Notes: generated from the letters alone by a model not told the origin. 47,826 nucleotides of DNA from Bradyrhizobium sp. 141 (GCF_023074055.1 NZ_JADPKR010000031.1:1-47826); one strand, 5' to 3'; positions 17,183 to 26,472 are shown, counted from the stretch's first letter. Made by a program: numbers and translations.

Positions 17183-19152
17183 TGCTGTTGCTCTCACCAC
17201 TCCTGGCCGCCTTTGCGGGAGCCGCCGCCATAGTCGGGCTGCGCCTCGCCGTCCTGCCGCTGCTCAGCCCGACTCGATGGTACTGGCGCGCCCTGCTCCT
17301 CGGAGCGGCGGTCGTTTTGTCGTGGCGCTACGTGGAGTGGCGATTCACCGAAACTCTGGCACCACTCGGCTGGACAGCCGACGCGCTGTTCAGCTGGGGA
17401 TTTGCCATGCTCGAGGCGTTGACCGTGCTATCCTCGTCGATCGCGTTCTTCATCCTTACACGGGTGAAGGAACGGACGGCGGAAGCAGACCGGCACATCG
17501 GATGGTGGTCGCGCGGACAGCCGCCGCTAGTGGATATTTTCATCACCACCTATAACGAGCGGCTGGAGGTATTGGAACGAACAATTGTCGGCGCGAAGGC
17601 CGTCCATTTTCCCAGGCTTCGGGTTTTTGTGCTCGACGATGGCCGCAGGGATTGGCTCCGCCAGGCTTGCGAGCAGCACGGCGTCGGCTACATGGTGCGC
17701 TCCGACAACGCGCACGCGAAGGCTGGAAACATCAACCATGCACTTGCCGAACGAACGCGGGATGCGGACCGCCCGGATTTCGTGGCCGTGCTCGATACGG
17801 ATTTCGTTCCACACGTCGATTTTATAGATCGGGCACTCGCGCTATTTCACGACCCGAGTGTTGGGCTCGTGCAGACGCCCCAGCACTTCTTCAATCCGGA
17901 TCCGATCCAGCATAACCTCGGCATCAGCTCAGCCTATCCGGACGAGCAACGCCACTTCTTCGACAATGTCGAGCCCGCACGTGATGCCTGGGGCATAGCG
18001 ATTTGCTGCGGCACCTCATCGATGATGCGGGTTCAGGCGGTTGAGCAGATCGGCGGGCTTCCGACGGAAAGCGTGACGGAAGATTTCCTGCTCACGCTGA
18101 AGCTTGCGGGCAATGGTTGGAGAACCGTCTACCTCAATGAGCCGCTGACGGAAGGATTGGCTCCGGAAGGCTTGCGGGAATATATCGTCCAGCGTGGCCG
18201 TTGGTGCCTTGGTCTGATGCAGATTGTCCGCGATCTGTACAATCCGCTCGGCACGCATCGGCTCGGATTGATACATCGGCTCAGTGTATTGGATTCCTTC
18301 CTCTATTGGATCAGCACCTTCCCGTTCCGGATTGCCAGCCTGATCTGTCCCCTGTTGTTCTGGTGGGGCGGCGTTACGATCGTGAACGCATCGCTCGTCG
18401 ATGTCATCAGATACTACGTGCCATACTATTTGGCGATGCTGGTGGTCCTGAACTGGCTTTCAAAGGGACTGTTCATTCCGGTCCTGAACGACGTCGCGCA
18501 GCTGATCGCCGCCGGGTCTGTCTGTCGGGCTGCCGCACTGGGCCTATTGACGAAGGGACCGCACAGGTTCTCGGTAACAACCAAGGGCGGGGACAGAACC
18601 AGGATCGTTGTCCAATGGTCATTGATGCGACCGTTCCTGATTCTGCTCGGGTTGACCGTCGGCGGCCTGGCCGCGCCGCTGAACTCCGATTTCATCTTCA
18701 ATACTTCGTCGACAGCCGGCGACGGCGTAGCGATCGTCATGTTCTGGACGATCTATAATATCCTGGTCCTGCTGGTGGCAATCGCGGTGTGCATCGAACG
18801 GCCCCGGTACAACCGGCCGCAGCGACAAACTCCCGAACCCACCACGTTGATGATCGGGGACGAAAAACACCGCGGCTGGCTCGTCAATCTTGGTCCGGAA
18901 GGCGCACGAATAACCGGACCGGTCGGTCTTTCGCCGGGAACGACGGGGAAGCTGACCATCCCGGAGATCGGCGACATCGAAGCGCACATTCTCGCCCATA
19001 CGCGCGATGGCTACCGACTGAAGTTCGCGCCTACTGCGGAGCAGCGCGCACAACTCATCGAGAAGCTCCATACCGCGCGAGCCGTGCCGGGGTCTGATCG
19101 GGCAGACATTGTTCGCATGATCCGCGAATTGGCACGAGCTCTAACCCATTAA
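17182..19152 (+). CDS. BcsA-like processive glycosyltransferase with PilZ-like tail
   Basis: A 656-aa inner-membrane GT2 synthase. Membrane helices flank a cytosolic catalytic domain with the ordered motifs LDDG (152-154), DTD (205-207), TED (299-301) and QRGRW (337-341), as in cellulose and related beta-glycan synthases. Several more helices follow, then a C-terminal domain of about 90 residues after IERPRYNR that looks like PilZ, the cyclic-di-GMP receptor of BcsA. Its two binding motifs deviate (PRYNR for RRxxR, and NLGPEG for [D/N]xSxxG), so binding may be altered. It is translationally coupled to the HlyD-like gene upstream, and the sensor gene follows after 9 bases. It is not bcsA of a standard bcs operon because BcsB and BcsC are absent. 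Polymer unknown. Confidence 0.88.
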   Translation: MLLLSPLLAAFAGAAAIVGLRLAVLPLLSPTRWYWRALLLGAAVVLSWRYVEWRFTETLAPLGWTADALFSWGFAMLEALTVLSSSIAFFILTRVKERTAEADRHIGWWSRGQPPLVDIFITTYNERLEVLERTIVGAKAVHFPRLRVFVLDDGRRDWLRQACEQHGVGYMVRSDNAHAKAGNINHALAERTRDADRPDFVAVLDTDFVPHVDFIDRALALFHDPSVGLVQTPQHFFNPDPIQHNLGISSAYPDEQRHFFDNVEPARDAWGIAICCGTSSMMRVQAVEQIGGLPTESVTEDFLLTLKLAGNGWRTVYLNEPLTEGLAPEGLREYIVQRGRWCLGLMQIVRDLYNPLGTHRLGLIHRLSVLDSFLYWISTFPFRIASLICPLLFWWGGVTIVNASLVDVIRYYVPYYLAMLVVLNWLSKGLFIPVLNDVAQLIAAGSVCRAAALGLLTKGPHRFSVTTKGGDRTRIVVQWSLMRPFLILLGLTVGGLAAPLNSDFIFNTSSTAGDGVAIVMFWTIYNILVLLVAIAVCIERPRYNRPQRQTPEPTTLMIGDEKHRGWLVNLGPEGARITGPVGLSPGTTGKLTIPEIGDIEAHILAHTRDGYRLKFAPTAEQRAQLIEKLHTARAVPGSDRADIVRMIRELARALTH

Positions 19153-19161
19153 GGAGGTGGC

Positions 19162-20253
19162 ATGGCAGGTCGACGGTTGAGCTTGCGTACCATCGTCTTC
19201 TTCGGAGGCGCCACGCTTATGCTGGTACCCGCCATCGTAACCGCAACACTCTATGCCGCAGCCCTGCAGCAGAGAGGCGAGCAACTGGAAGCGGAGAAGC
19301 TGACGATTCGCGGTGACTTGAGCGCCGGCCTGCTGGCGCGCCGGCTCTACGGCGTCTGGATGGACGTGGCGCGGCTCGCCACCCTGATCGACCCGAGCAA
19401 CCCGGCAAGCGCGCGCGACGAAATCCAGTTCATGAGCCGCCTGGACAACCGCTATTCCTGGCTCGGCATCACGGACCTGAAGGGCAAAGTGCTGGCTGCC
19501 AAGGATGGAATGCTTGAGGGCGAAAGCGTTGCCCAAAGGCAATGGTTCAGGCGCGGCCTCGATGTAACGTCCGCCATCGACGTTCATGAAGCGCAGCAGC
19601 TCGGAAATCTGTTGCCTGCGTCGCCAGATGCCTACCGCTTCATCGAAATGGCGGCACCCTTGCAGCGCGGCAGTTCCGTCGCTGGCGTGATTGGGGCGCA
19701 GCTGAACTGGAAATGGGTGGCACAGGGCCTGGAATCCTTGCAAGCATCAGGCATCGAGGTCCTTCTTCTTTCGCGAGATCGAGTCGTTCTGTTCGGACCG
19801 CCCGATCTCATCAACAAGCCACTCAACATCGGCTCCGCACATGCGGCCAATCGGGTCACGACGAGTTTTCTGAGCGAGCGGTGGCCGGACGGCAAAGAAT
19901 ACTTCACGGTGGTCGTCCCCACCATTCGCTATGTAGACCTCCCGAGTTTCGGCTGGTCTCTTCTGATCCGCCAGAATGCGAATGACGCCATGGCAGGAAC
20001 CCGGGCATTGGTCCGGTCATTCTGGGTCATTCTCGGTGCTGGCGCCCTCACGGCATTGGCGCTGCTCTTCCTGGCGGCGCAATGGCTCGGGACTCCGCTG
20101 CGTCGTCTCTCTGAAGCGGCCGAGGCGCTTCTCCACGATCCAAAATCCGGGGTGCCTTACTCGGAGACGCGGTTTGAAGAAGCCGCGAGATTGAGCAATG
20201 CGCTGATTCGAATACAATCACGCCTGATGGCCGCATTTCACAATGAGAAATGA
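19162..20253 (+). CDS. dCache-HAMP membrane sensor without an output domain
   Basis: A 363-aa protein with an N-terminal transmembrane helix (TIVFFGGATLMLVPAIVTATLY). A periplasmic double-Cache-like domain follows (about 40-275, containing SWLGITDLKGKVLAA and the QRQWFRRGLD block), then a second helix (FWVILGAGALTALALLFLAAQW) and a HAMP-like segment. It ends there: no GGDEF, kinase or methyl-accepting domain follows. The start has a strong AAGGAGGTGGC site, nine bases after the glycosyltransferase stop, so it belongs to that operon. Mobile-element sequence begins within about 70 bases of the stop, so loss of a C-terminal output domain by the insertion is possible; the short form may also be natural. 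Confidence 0.75.
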   Translation: MAGRRLSLRTIVFFGGATLMLVPAIVTATLYAAALQQRGEQLEAEKLTIRGDLSAGLLARRLYGVWMDVARLATLIDPSNPASARDEIQFMSRLDNRYSWLGITDLKGKVLAAKDGMLEGESVAQRQWFRRGLDVTSAIDVHEAQQLGNLLPASPDAYRFIEMAAPLQRGSSVAGVIGAQLNWKWVAQGLESLQASGIEVLLLSRDRVVLFGPPDLINKPLNIGSAHAANRVTTSFLSERWPDGKEYFTVVVPTIRYVDLPSFGWSLLIRQNANDAMAGTRALVRSFWVILGAGALTALALLFLAAQWLGTPLRRLSEAAEALLHDPKSGVPYSETRFEEAARLSNALIRIQSRLMAAFHNEK

Positions 20254-20322
20254 TGCCGTTGCGCACGGCATGACGATAGCTTCGATCGGCGATGAAATCC
20301 CCAAACTGGGCAACGATCCGCC

Positions 20323-21336
20323 TCGCTGGCGAGCGGCCTCGACATCGTGCGCAAGACCCTGAGCCAGCAGGAGATAGCCACCATCCAGACCACCCGGGTC
20401 GAGGCCAGCACCGGCCATATCCACCTCACCACCCTGCTCGCCCATTCCTCCGGCGAGTGGATTTCCTCGGACTGGCCGGTCTGCGCCGCAAGGGACGTCG
20501 AGGCGCCGCACCGCATGGGCGCGGCGCTGACCTACGCCCGACGCTATGCCCTGTTCGCGCTGGTCGGGATTGCCGGCGAGGATGATCTGGACGCCCCGGA
20601 CGCGGTGGCCGGCCCCCTGCCCGCAGGGCCGCAAGCAGCCCCTGGCACGCCGCCCAAGCCAGCCAAAGGCGTTCTCAACCGTGCACCGCTGCTGGGGCCG
20701 CCACAGTCCGCCGAACTCCGCGACCACCTCTTACACCAGCTCGCATTGCTGACCGCGAGCCCGGACCTGCTCGCCTGGGCCAAGGCCAGCCTGCCGCGCA
20801 AGAATACCCTGCTGGAAGCCGACGCCCGGGTCGTCGAGGCCGCCTATCGGGCCAAGCTCGAAACTGCCTCAGATCGGGCAGCCAGCACGGCCGAACCGCT
20901 GGCCACCTCAGATGGAAATTCGCTCCCATCGGTCCAAGCCGCCGACCTGAACGCCGAAGCCGGGCTGCAGCCGACGCTGCCTGAAGCCGGGCTCGCCCAT
21001 CCCAAGGAGCCGCCGCGCAAGCGCAGCAAGGCGCACCTGTTATTTGTCCGCGAGCAGCCCTGCCTGGTGTGCCGGCAAACCCCATGCGATGCCCATCATC
21101 TGAAATTCGCCCAAGCCAGGGCGCTCGGCCGAAAGGTCAGCGATGAGTTCACCGTGCCGTTGTGCCGCACCCATCACCACGAGCTGCACCTGCACGGCAA
21201 CGAGCGCGCGTGGTGGGCGAACCTGCAGATCGCGCCATTGCCGGTCGCCCAGGACCTGTGGGCCGCAAGCCCGGTCCACGCTGCGGCCGAGGCCGCGCCG
21301 CTTGCCGCCAACCTGGGTTCGGAGGCAGCCGGATGA
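20323..21336 (+). CDS. ERF-type recombination protein with HNH-like C-terminus, 5'-truncated
   Basis: From about 20323 the frame reads [21 protein letters not shown], then [20 protein letters not shown] and [24 protein letters not shown]. This is the core of the ERF single-strand annealing protein family of phages and integrated elements. A variable linker leads to a C-terminal zinc/HNH-like module ([18 protein letters not shown], then [12 protein letters not shown]). The usual N-terminal 50-60 residues are missing and no good start exists; GTG 20347 is the first possible one, so it is probably a truncated gene. It joins cellular sequence at about 20260-20320. The next gene overlaps its stop (ATGA). 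It is evidence for a former phage-like or integrative element. Confidence 0.7.
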   Translation, partial: SLASGLDIVRKTLSQQEIATIQTTRVEASTGHIHLTTLLAHSSGEWISSDWPVCAARDVEAPHRMGAALTYARRYALFALVGIAGEDDLDAPDAVAGPLPAGPQAAPGTPPKPAKGVLNRAPLLGPPQSAELRDHLLHQLALLTASPDLLAWAKASLPRKNTLLEADARVVEAAYRAKLETASDRAASTAEPLATSDGNSLPSVQAADLNAEAGLQPTLPEAGLAHPKEPPRKRSKAHLLFVREQPCLVCRQTPCDAHHLKFAQARALGRKVSDEFTVPLCRTHHHELHLHGNERAWWANLQIAPLPVAQDLWAASPVHAAAEAAPLAANLGSEAAG

Positions 21337-21911
21337 ACGGTCTATTCCGATCCACGCGCGAGCTCACCGTCTCACCAGTGCCGGTCGAGTTGGAAGCCTT
21401 GGCGCCGCCGCCCCTGCTGCTGCCGGGCGAACAGCTCGAACACTACCACGCACTCCGGCAGGCGATCTTTGCCGACCTTGCGCCGCAATCCGCCATCGAG
21501 TGGTTGCTCGCAATCGATGTCGCCGAGCTGTCCTGGGACATCCAGCGCTACCGCATGTTGCGGCATAAATTGCTCGAGACCTATCGCCACAAGGCGGTTG
21601 AGGCGACGTTGCGGCGCATCGATTTGGTCGGGATCGATCCCGAGTTCGAAGCGGAGGCCGAGTACCATACGCTGCAAAATGCGTTGAGCTGGCGGTGTGA
21701 TCCCATCGCTGCGGCCGAGATCGACGCGCGGCTTGCGACCTATGGCTTTGACCACCATGCCATCAGCACCGAAGTCTATGTGCAGGCGCGCGAGGTCCTG
21801 GTCCTGTTCGAGGGGCTGCTCAATGCCGCACAGACCAAGCGCATGCTGCTCCTGCGCGAGATCAGGAATCAACGCTTCCTCAGTGGACCGCTGCGCCGAC
21901 CGCGCGTCTGA
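21333..21911 (+). CDS. Hypothetical protein coupled to ERF gene
   Basis: A 192-aa protein starting at ATG 21333, which overlaps the stop of the ERF gene by the ATGA arrangement, so the two are translationally coupled. It is helical and charged, with a conserved-looking core ([22 protein letters not shown], then [22 protein letters not shown]). I do not recognise the family. Its coupling to a recombination protein suggests a role in the same former mobile element. Codon use looks like a normal GC-rich gene and no lesion is visible. Confidence 0.6.
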   Translation: MNGLFRSTRELTVSPVPVELEALAPPPLLLPGEQLEHYHALRQAIFADLAPQSAIEWLLAIDVAELSWDIQRYRMLRHKLLETYRHKAVEATLRRIDLVGIDPEFEAEAEYHTLQNALSWRCDPIAAAEIDARLATYGFDHHAISTEVYVQAREVLVLFEGLLNAAQTKRMLLLREIRNQRFLSGPLRRPRV

Positions 21912-22174
21912 GGGAGACCGAGCTAGATCGCCAGCGCGACTGAGACCCGTGCAAAAGCCCGCAGCCGAGCAAGCTTCCCATTGCGCATCTCTATCAAGCG
22001 AGCCGGCACGACGCGGCTGCGTTGCTTGGCCGGCTGATCGCGGTGGAGAGATAGAGCCACAAAGCAATTCGCAAGCGCAGCAATCCAACCGACCCGTTCA
22101 CCTGATTCATGCTTGAACAGCGACAGACCAAGTAGTTCTATGTCTTCGCAACTCGAGCTCTGATGAGGTGAAGC

Positions 22175-22485
22175 ATGAGCAACGAGCTCATCGTTCACAA
22201 GGCTCATCTGCCAAGATCGCTCCTCCTTCGCGCAGCCCCATATGTCCGCATGTCAACCGACCGGCAACAATACTCGATTCAAAATCAGGCCGCCGTCATC
22301 GCGGCGTACGCCCACGCCCATAACTTTACGCTGGTTCGCTTCTACAAAGACGAGGGCTAGAGCGGACTCCTCATCAAGAACAGGACCGGCCTGCTTCAAT
22401 TGCTTGACGATGTCGAGAGCAACCAGACCGATTTGGCCATCTCCTGGTCTACGACGTCAGCCGATCGGGCCGATTCCAGGACCTT
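22175..22485 (+). pseudogene. Serine recombinase N-terminal (resolvase) fragment
   Basis: ATG 22175 reads into a resolvase catalytic domain: APYVRMSTDRQQYSIQNQAAVI holds the catalytic Ser and Arg (the family's YxRxSTDxQ motif), followed by FTLVRFYKDEG. At 22358-22360 a TAG interrupts the frame. The same frame then continues SGLLIKNRTGLLQLLDDVESNQTD, as in intact relatives, where the codon would be Lys or Arg. A frameshift follows before a decayed VYDVSR segment, and homology ends at about 22485, just before a MarR gene. The C-terminal recombinase domains are absent here but a matching type of piece lies at 25208-26086. Confidence 0.75.
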
Positions 22486-22561
22486 GACGCCCACAAATCG
22501 CATGCGCAACGGCGGCGATTTTACCTAGGAAGTATTGGCGCAAGAAGAAGCAGGACTTCAC

Positions 22562-23041
22562 ATGATTGAGACGAAATTCGACAGAGCCATGAAGGATTTT
22601 GTCTGGAATATTATCGAGATCCACTCCCAATTGGGGGACATCCACTCAGTGTGGGCACGGCTGCTGGGTATAACTGAGCCTCAGTGGCTCATGTTGATGG
22701 CCATAATGGACTTGGACAAAGGACTTGGCGTTGCGGGAATTGACGTTGCCAAGAAGCTTAGGGTCCATCCGGGGTTTGTAGCAAGTCAGACCAAGAGCCT
22801 CGCAAAGGCCGGCCTTCTTGAGCGCCGAACTCGTTCGGATGATGCCCGCTTCGTGCAGATGTCATTAACCGAGCAAGCGACGACTGCAATCGCAAAGCTA
22901 TCTAAAAAGAAGGCAAGCCTGAGCTCAACGATGTTCGCCGACCTTGGTGAAGGAAGGCTGGCTGAGTTGAACACTGCGCTTTTCGCAATCGCCAAGAATG
23001 TTCGACTGGCCGCCCGACTGTTGGCAATCGAAATCTCGTGA
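22562..23041 (+). CDS. MarR-family transcriptional regulator
   Basis: A 159-aa winged-helix regulator from ATG 22562 (AGGA site eight bases upstream; TTG 22535 is a possible longer start). The DNA-binding helices lie in GIDVAKKLRVHPGFVASQTKSLAKAGLLERR, and the wing in RTRSDDARFVQMSLT, the DxR signature of MarR. Helices before and after make the dimer interface. The gene points towards the convergent porin gene, with a double hairpin between them. Whether it controls the porin is not shown. It lies between two decayed recombinase pieces, so it may be cargo or a survivor of a rearrangement. Confidence 0.82.
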   Translation: MIETKFDRAMKDFVWNIIEIHSQLGDIHSVWARLLGITEPQWLMLMAIMDLDKGLGVAGIDVAKKLRVHPGFVASQTKSLAKAGLLERRTRSDDARFVQMSLTEQATTAIAKLSKKKASLSSTMFADLGEGRLAELNTALFAIAKNVRLAARLLAIEIS

Positions 23042-23068
23042 CCATTCGGTCTCTACCGAAGACGCCAA

Positions 23069-23132
23069 AGCCCTCGGCAGTCTCCCGCCGAGGGCTCTGA
23101 GGAGCTCTCGGCGGCTTCCCGCCAAGAGCTCC
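23069..23132. terminator. Double hairpin between convergent MarR and porin genes
   Basis: Two inverted repeats stand in series. AGCCCTCGGC (23069-23078) pairs with GCCGAGGGCT (23087-23096) around an 8-base loop. GGAGCTCTCGGCGG (from 23101) pairs with CCGCCAAGAGCTCC (to 23132) with one mismatch. They fill the 114 bases between the stops of two genes transcribed towards each other, so they most likely act as a bidirectional terminator or as mRNA 3'-end protectors. Confidence 0.7.
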
Positions 23133-23155
23133 AATGCGCAGTCGTTAGACCGAAC

Positions 23156-24724
23156 TTACCAGTTGCGCTGAGCGCGGAGGAGCAGGGTGATGGTGTCCTG
23201 ATCCTTCAGCTCGTACGCAGCGGCCGGCTTGGCCGTTGTGCCCGCACCGGCGTAAGCGAAGACGCCCGCGTACTTCTGGTCCAGATGGGTCCAGTTGAGG
23301 TCAGCCGAGAACGTGAGGTTCTTGACCGGGGTCCAGCGGGTGATGATACCGACCTGGCCAATGGCGAAGTCGGGGTTGCACGAGGTCACGCCAGCGATCG
23401 CGAACGTACCACCGACACCGCAAAGGCTGGTCTTAGCCAGCGAGCCGAACTGCGCCTGAGCGTAGGCACCGTACAGCGCGGTGTTCCAGTAGGGATCCCA
23501 GTTGTGGGTGTAGGCACCACGGAAGCCCCAGGTCTTCACGGTCTCCTGCGAGGAGCCACCGCCCGCCGAGGTGAACACGGTGTCCGGAGCATAGGCAAAG
23601 CCGACGCTCTGGTAGGCAACGCCCGAGCTGCCGAACATCGAGTAGCTGCCGCCCGCCAGGTTCTGGAAGTTGTAGCGGGTCGCACCGTCGGTGTAGACGC
23701 CCGAAATGTTGATCACGTCACCCGCACCAGTCGGGATGTTCTTGATCGACAGAGCGAGCTGAACAGCCCAACCCCACTTGTCGTCGGGGTGGCCAGTGAC
23801 TTCGGTCGGGCCATAGTAGGCAACGTGGTTGTCATGCGCAGCGACCGACGCCTGGAACAGACCCCAGGCCTGGTCGACACGAACCATACCGACGAGGTTC
23901 GGCGAACGCGAGCCGCCGATGTTGTTCGTGCCATATGCGCCACCGACGATACCGGCAGCAGACGCGCCTGCCAAATTGACGTTGCCGGCCTGGTAGTAAG
24001 CCGTCGCGTCTTCAGCCGAGAACGACGCCGTCACGCCCTGACCGAAGTCAGCGGTGTAGGTGAACTGGTTGACACCAGTGACCGTGCCGCTGCCGCCGAC
24101 GAGGCTGTCGAAGTTGTTGCCGGGATAGTTGGTCCAGGGCGCGTCGAACTGCGACACGGCCTTACCCATGGTGAAGCCAGCGAACTGGATGAAGGCGTAG
24201 TACACGCCGAGCGAACCGCCGGAGGTCGCGCCGTCGGTGCCGTTGATCGACGAACCAACGAGCGCCGGGCTGACGCCGGAGGTGTTGAGCGCCAGCGTGC
24301 TGCTGTAGGCAGTGCCACCGAACGCGCTGCCGGTGCCGGAGTAGTTGCCGGTGGTCCAGGAGAACACGCCGTCAAAGAAGGTACGGACAACGCCGTACTC
24401 GGTCGCGGTGCGCGTGTCGATGTTGAGATCTTCACGAGCGCGCATGGTGTAGTAGTTCGTCAGACGGTTACGCGCACCGTTATTGCCGGTGAGCTGACCG
24501 CTGAAAACCGAGTTGCTGTTCAGCGCGACTTCAGCGCGCAGATAACCACCCAGCTTGATGCAGGTGTCGGTGCCCGGGATGTAGTAGAACCCGGCTCCGT
24601 ACAGCGAGCAGATCTTCACGTATTCGACCGCCTTGGCCTTCACGGGCAGATCGGCTGCTTGAGCTCCGCCCACGGCGATCAGACCCGCCGCTGAGCCGAG
24701 CAAAAGGCTCTTAACCAACTTCAT
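23156..24724 (-). CDS. Outer-membrane porin (Porin_2 family)
   Basis: A 522-aa beta-barrel porin, the general diffusion channel of alphaproteobacteria. It has a cleavable signal (MKLVKSLLLGSAAGLIAVGG, cleavage after AQA) and the mature N-terminus ADLPVKAKAVEYVKICSLYG. The family block follows (YGAGFYYIPGTDTCIKLGGYLRAE), with many alternating aromatic strands rich in Gly, Thr, Asn and Tyr, and a C-terminal Trp (LLLRAQRNW) as the outer-membrane assembly signal. The start has a GGAGG site six bases upstream. Codon use is highly biased (strong preference for C/G-ending codons), as for a highly expressed gene, unlike the decayed neighbours. The 480-base upstream gap probably holds its promoter and leader. 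Confidence 0.93.
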   Translation of the reverse strand: MKLVKSLLLGSAAGLIAVGGAQAADLPVKAKAVEYVKICSLYGAGFYYIPGTDTCIKLGGYLRAEVALNSNSVFSGQLTGNNGARNRLTNYYTMRAREDLNIDTRTATEYGVVRTFFDGVFSWTTGNYSGTGSAFGGTAYSSTLALNTSGVSPALVGSSINGTDGATSGGSLGVYYAFIQFAGFTMGKAVSQFDAPWTNYPGNNFDSLVGGSGTVTGVNQFTYTADFGQGVTASFSAEDATAYYQAGNVNLAGASAAGIVGGAYGTNNIGGSRSPNLVGMVRVDQAWGLFQASVAAHDNHVAYYGPTEVTGHPDDKWGWAVQLALSIKNIPTGAGDVINISGVYTDGATRYNFQNLAGGSYSMFGSSGVAYQSVGFAYAPDTVFTSAGGGSSQETVKTWGFRGAYTHNWDPYWNTALYGAYAQAQFGSLAKTSLCGVGGTFAIAGVTSCNPDFAIGQVGIITRWTPVKNLTFSADLNWTHLDQKYAGVFAYAGAGTTAKPAAAYELKDQDTITLLLRAQRNW

Positions 24725-25207
24725 GTTAAACCTCCAAGTTGCTCTTCAGGGAAGGTCACTGACCGGACGGCCAATTCCCCAACCCCCTCTAAATCACCGC
24801 TTTGGGCTCCTTCGCGTCTTCGGACACACCCGCATGAACGCGAGGGACTTAAGCGAATGACCTAAACGGGACGACCTTGGGATGCCCCCCTCCGTCGCGC
24901 AGTCACCATGCTTGATGCCCCGTGCACACACAACAAGAGAACGCTTCGAAACGGGACCATGAAACTTGTTTTCGGACAGGTGTTGCACAAAAATCACGCA
25001 ACTTCTTGAGGGGCATGTTTGTTTAAGCTATTGTTAGGGATGACAATTTTGGCGCTCACAGCTGCGTGAGTGCTTCGCCAACGAACGGGTCCCAGCGCGG
25101 GAACATGCACCTCCGGCGCCCTGAAAGGCGGGAATCGATTTGCTCTTAAGGACGAATCGAGTGTCCGCTTCGACGGCGCAGCCACCCATTCGGGACCCAG
25201 GATCACT
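24725..25207. other. Porin upstream region
   Basis: These 483 bases lie between the porin start and the next start on the plus strand. Only the ribosome site of the porin (24731-24736 on the complementary strand) can be pinned down. The segment 24970-25060 is locally AT-richer than its surroundings and is a candidate promoter or leader region. No gene is recognised; the frame upstream of 25208 does not resemble a recombinase. Confidence 0.45.
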
Positions 25208-26086
25208 ATGTCTAAAGAGAGCAGCAAAAAGATCTCAGCGGCGCCAAGTTGGCTTGGCCTTACTCAAGACCGGTTGTCCTTCGTGTTCCTGCCGGACCGG
25301 GCCGAAACCGTGCGAAAGATTTTCCAACTCGCAATCGGCGGGATGGGCAGCTACGCCATCGCGAATTATCTCGACGAACAAAAGGTGCCGGCCTTCACCC
25401 AATCGCTTAACTGGGACAACACCACCATAGACTCCATGCTCAGGAACCGCGCGACCTACGGTGAGTACCAGCCGAAGTCCTTCGCCGGGGGCCATAAGAG
25501 GGGTATCCCGAGCGGCCATCCCATTTCCGGCTATTACCCTGCAGTCATAGACAAGGCCACTTTTGATGCTGCGCAGGCGGCACGCCAACAGAATCTGGCG
25601 CATCGTGGGCGCAAAGGAAATGATCTCGCTAACATCTTCGGTGACCTATGCTTGTGTGCCCATTGCGGCAGCAAAGTCATCTTCCATCGGATTTCGAATG
25701 TGCAGGTCCTCGTATGCGAGCAGGTCTTGAGTGATGGCGCCTGTAGCCGCTCCGCCTGGACATACAAAGACTTTGAGATCACCGTTCTTGCTTTTCTGGC
25801 TCACCCAGCATTGTTCGACCAAGCAGGCGACGAGCTAAAGGCAGGGCTGCTCGATCTTGTCCAAGAAATCAAAGGCCTCTCTTCCGATCAGGAGCGACGC
25901 TACGCTAGAAGAGTGAACATCACCGTTCTTCTCAAGCGGATTGTCGCTGGCCTCGTGATTCACAGTGCAGGAAATCTGACCCTGCCTAGACATTCTTCGG
26001 CACAGATCCGGAAGGACGTCGCCGGGAGGTTTCTCGAGATTCAGCTGCAAGGGGGTCTGGTCTACCCCTGCATTTCCATAGGCTGA
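25208..26086 (+). CDS. Serine recombinase C-terminal part (recombinase and zinc-ribbon domains)
   Basis: From ATG 25208 the 292-aa frame starts directly in the recombinase DNA-binding domain: FLPDRAETVRKIFQLAIGGMGSYAIANYLDEQKVPAF, then MLRNRATYGEYQPKS and PAVIDKATFDAAQAAR. A zinc-ribbon region with CLCAHCG and a later Cys pair (VCEQVL..GACSRS) follows, and then a helical coiled-coil tail. The catalytic resolvase domain that must precede it is missing; the upstream frame is unrelated. It cannot catalyse recombination alone. A resolvase N-terminal fragment lies 2.7 kb upstream on the same strand, beyond the MarR and porin genes. Confidence 0.75.
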   Translation: MSKESSKKISAAPSWLGLTQDRLSFVFLPDRAETVRKIFQLAIGGMGSYAIANYLDEQKVPAFTQSLNWDNTTIDSMLRNRATYGEYQPKSFAGGHKRGIPSGHPISGYYPAVIDKATFDAAQAARQQNLAHRGRKGNDLANIFGDLCLCAHCGSKVIFHRISNVQVLVCEQVLSDGACSRSAWTYKDFEITVLAFLAHPALFDQAGDELKAGLLDLVQEIKGLSSDQERRYARRVNITVLLKRIVAGLVIHSAGNLTLPRHSSAQIRKDVAGRFLEIQLQGGLVYPCISIG

Positions 26087-26386
26087 TAAAACCGCCGGCA
26101 GCCTTCGAAGAGAGTTAACAAGGACCAGGACCGTCCAAGGGCGGCGCTGATCGAACGCATTTACAAGAAAGCTCCCATAAGCTTCCCGCGGTTCCCAAGC
26201 TGCTCGCCTTGGCCATGTGGCACTCCGCCGGCTCGATGATCAATCGCCGGCAGCCTGCAAGGTGCCGCTCGCGTTGCCACCCGGATGCTTTGCGATACAC
26301 TCTGCAATGGAGGCGGACCCCCCGCTCGGATACTCCTGCCCTGCGCTTGTGAGGATTGAGCTGCTGCCGGTTTGCTGGACACCCGG
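26087..26386. other. Gap with unrecognised debris
   Basis: About 300 bases lie between the recombinase piece and the IS3 fragments. Short frames on both strands show no family I can name. Given both neighbours it is probably scrambled mobile-element sequence. Confidence 0.4.
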
Positions 26387-26467
26387 TTAAGCTAATCCCA
26401 CCTTGCGCTCGAACTCAACTGGACTGACGTACCCGATCGTCGAATGACGGCGGATGCTGTTGTAGAT
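26360..26467 (-). mobile_element. IS3-family transposase OrfB C-terminal fragment with element end
   Basis: On the minus strand the last codons of an IS3-family OrfB are visible: IYNSIRRHSTIGYVSPVEFERKVGLA then stop at 26387-26389. The RRHSTIGYVSP(V/M)EFE block is diagnostic of the integrase domain end. It is followed by a GTGTCCAGCAAACCGG-like sequence that resembles the terminal repeat of such elements. Everything upstream in the transposase is missing. Confidence 0.7.
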
Positions 26468-26472
26468 AGGTC

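Noticed and set aside
23285..24694. 469-codon plus-strand frame inside the porin gene
   Set aside because: It is the complement of a highly codon-biased gene, with low-complexity translation; the porin is unmistakable.
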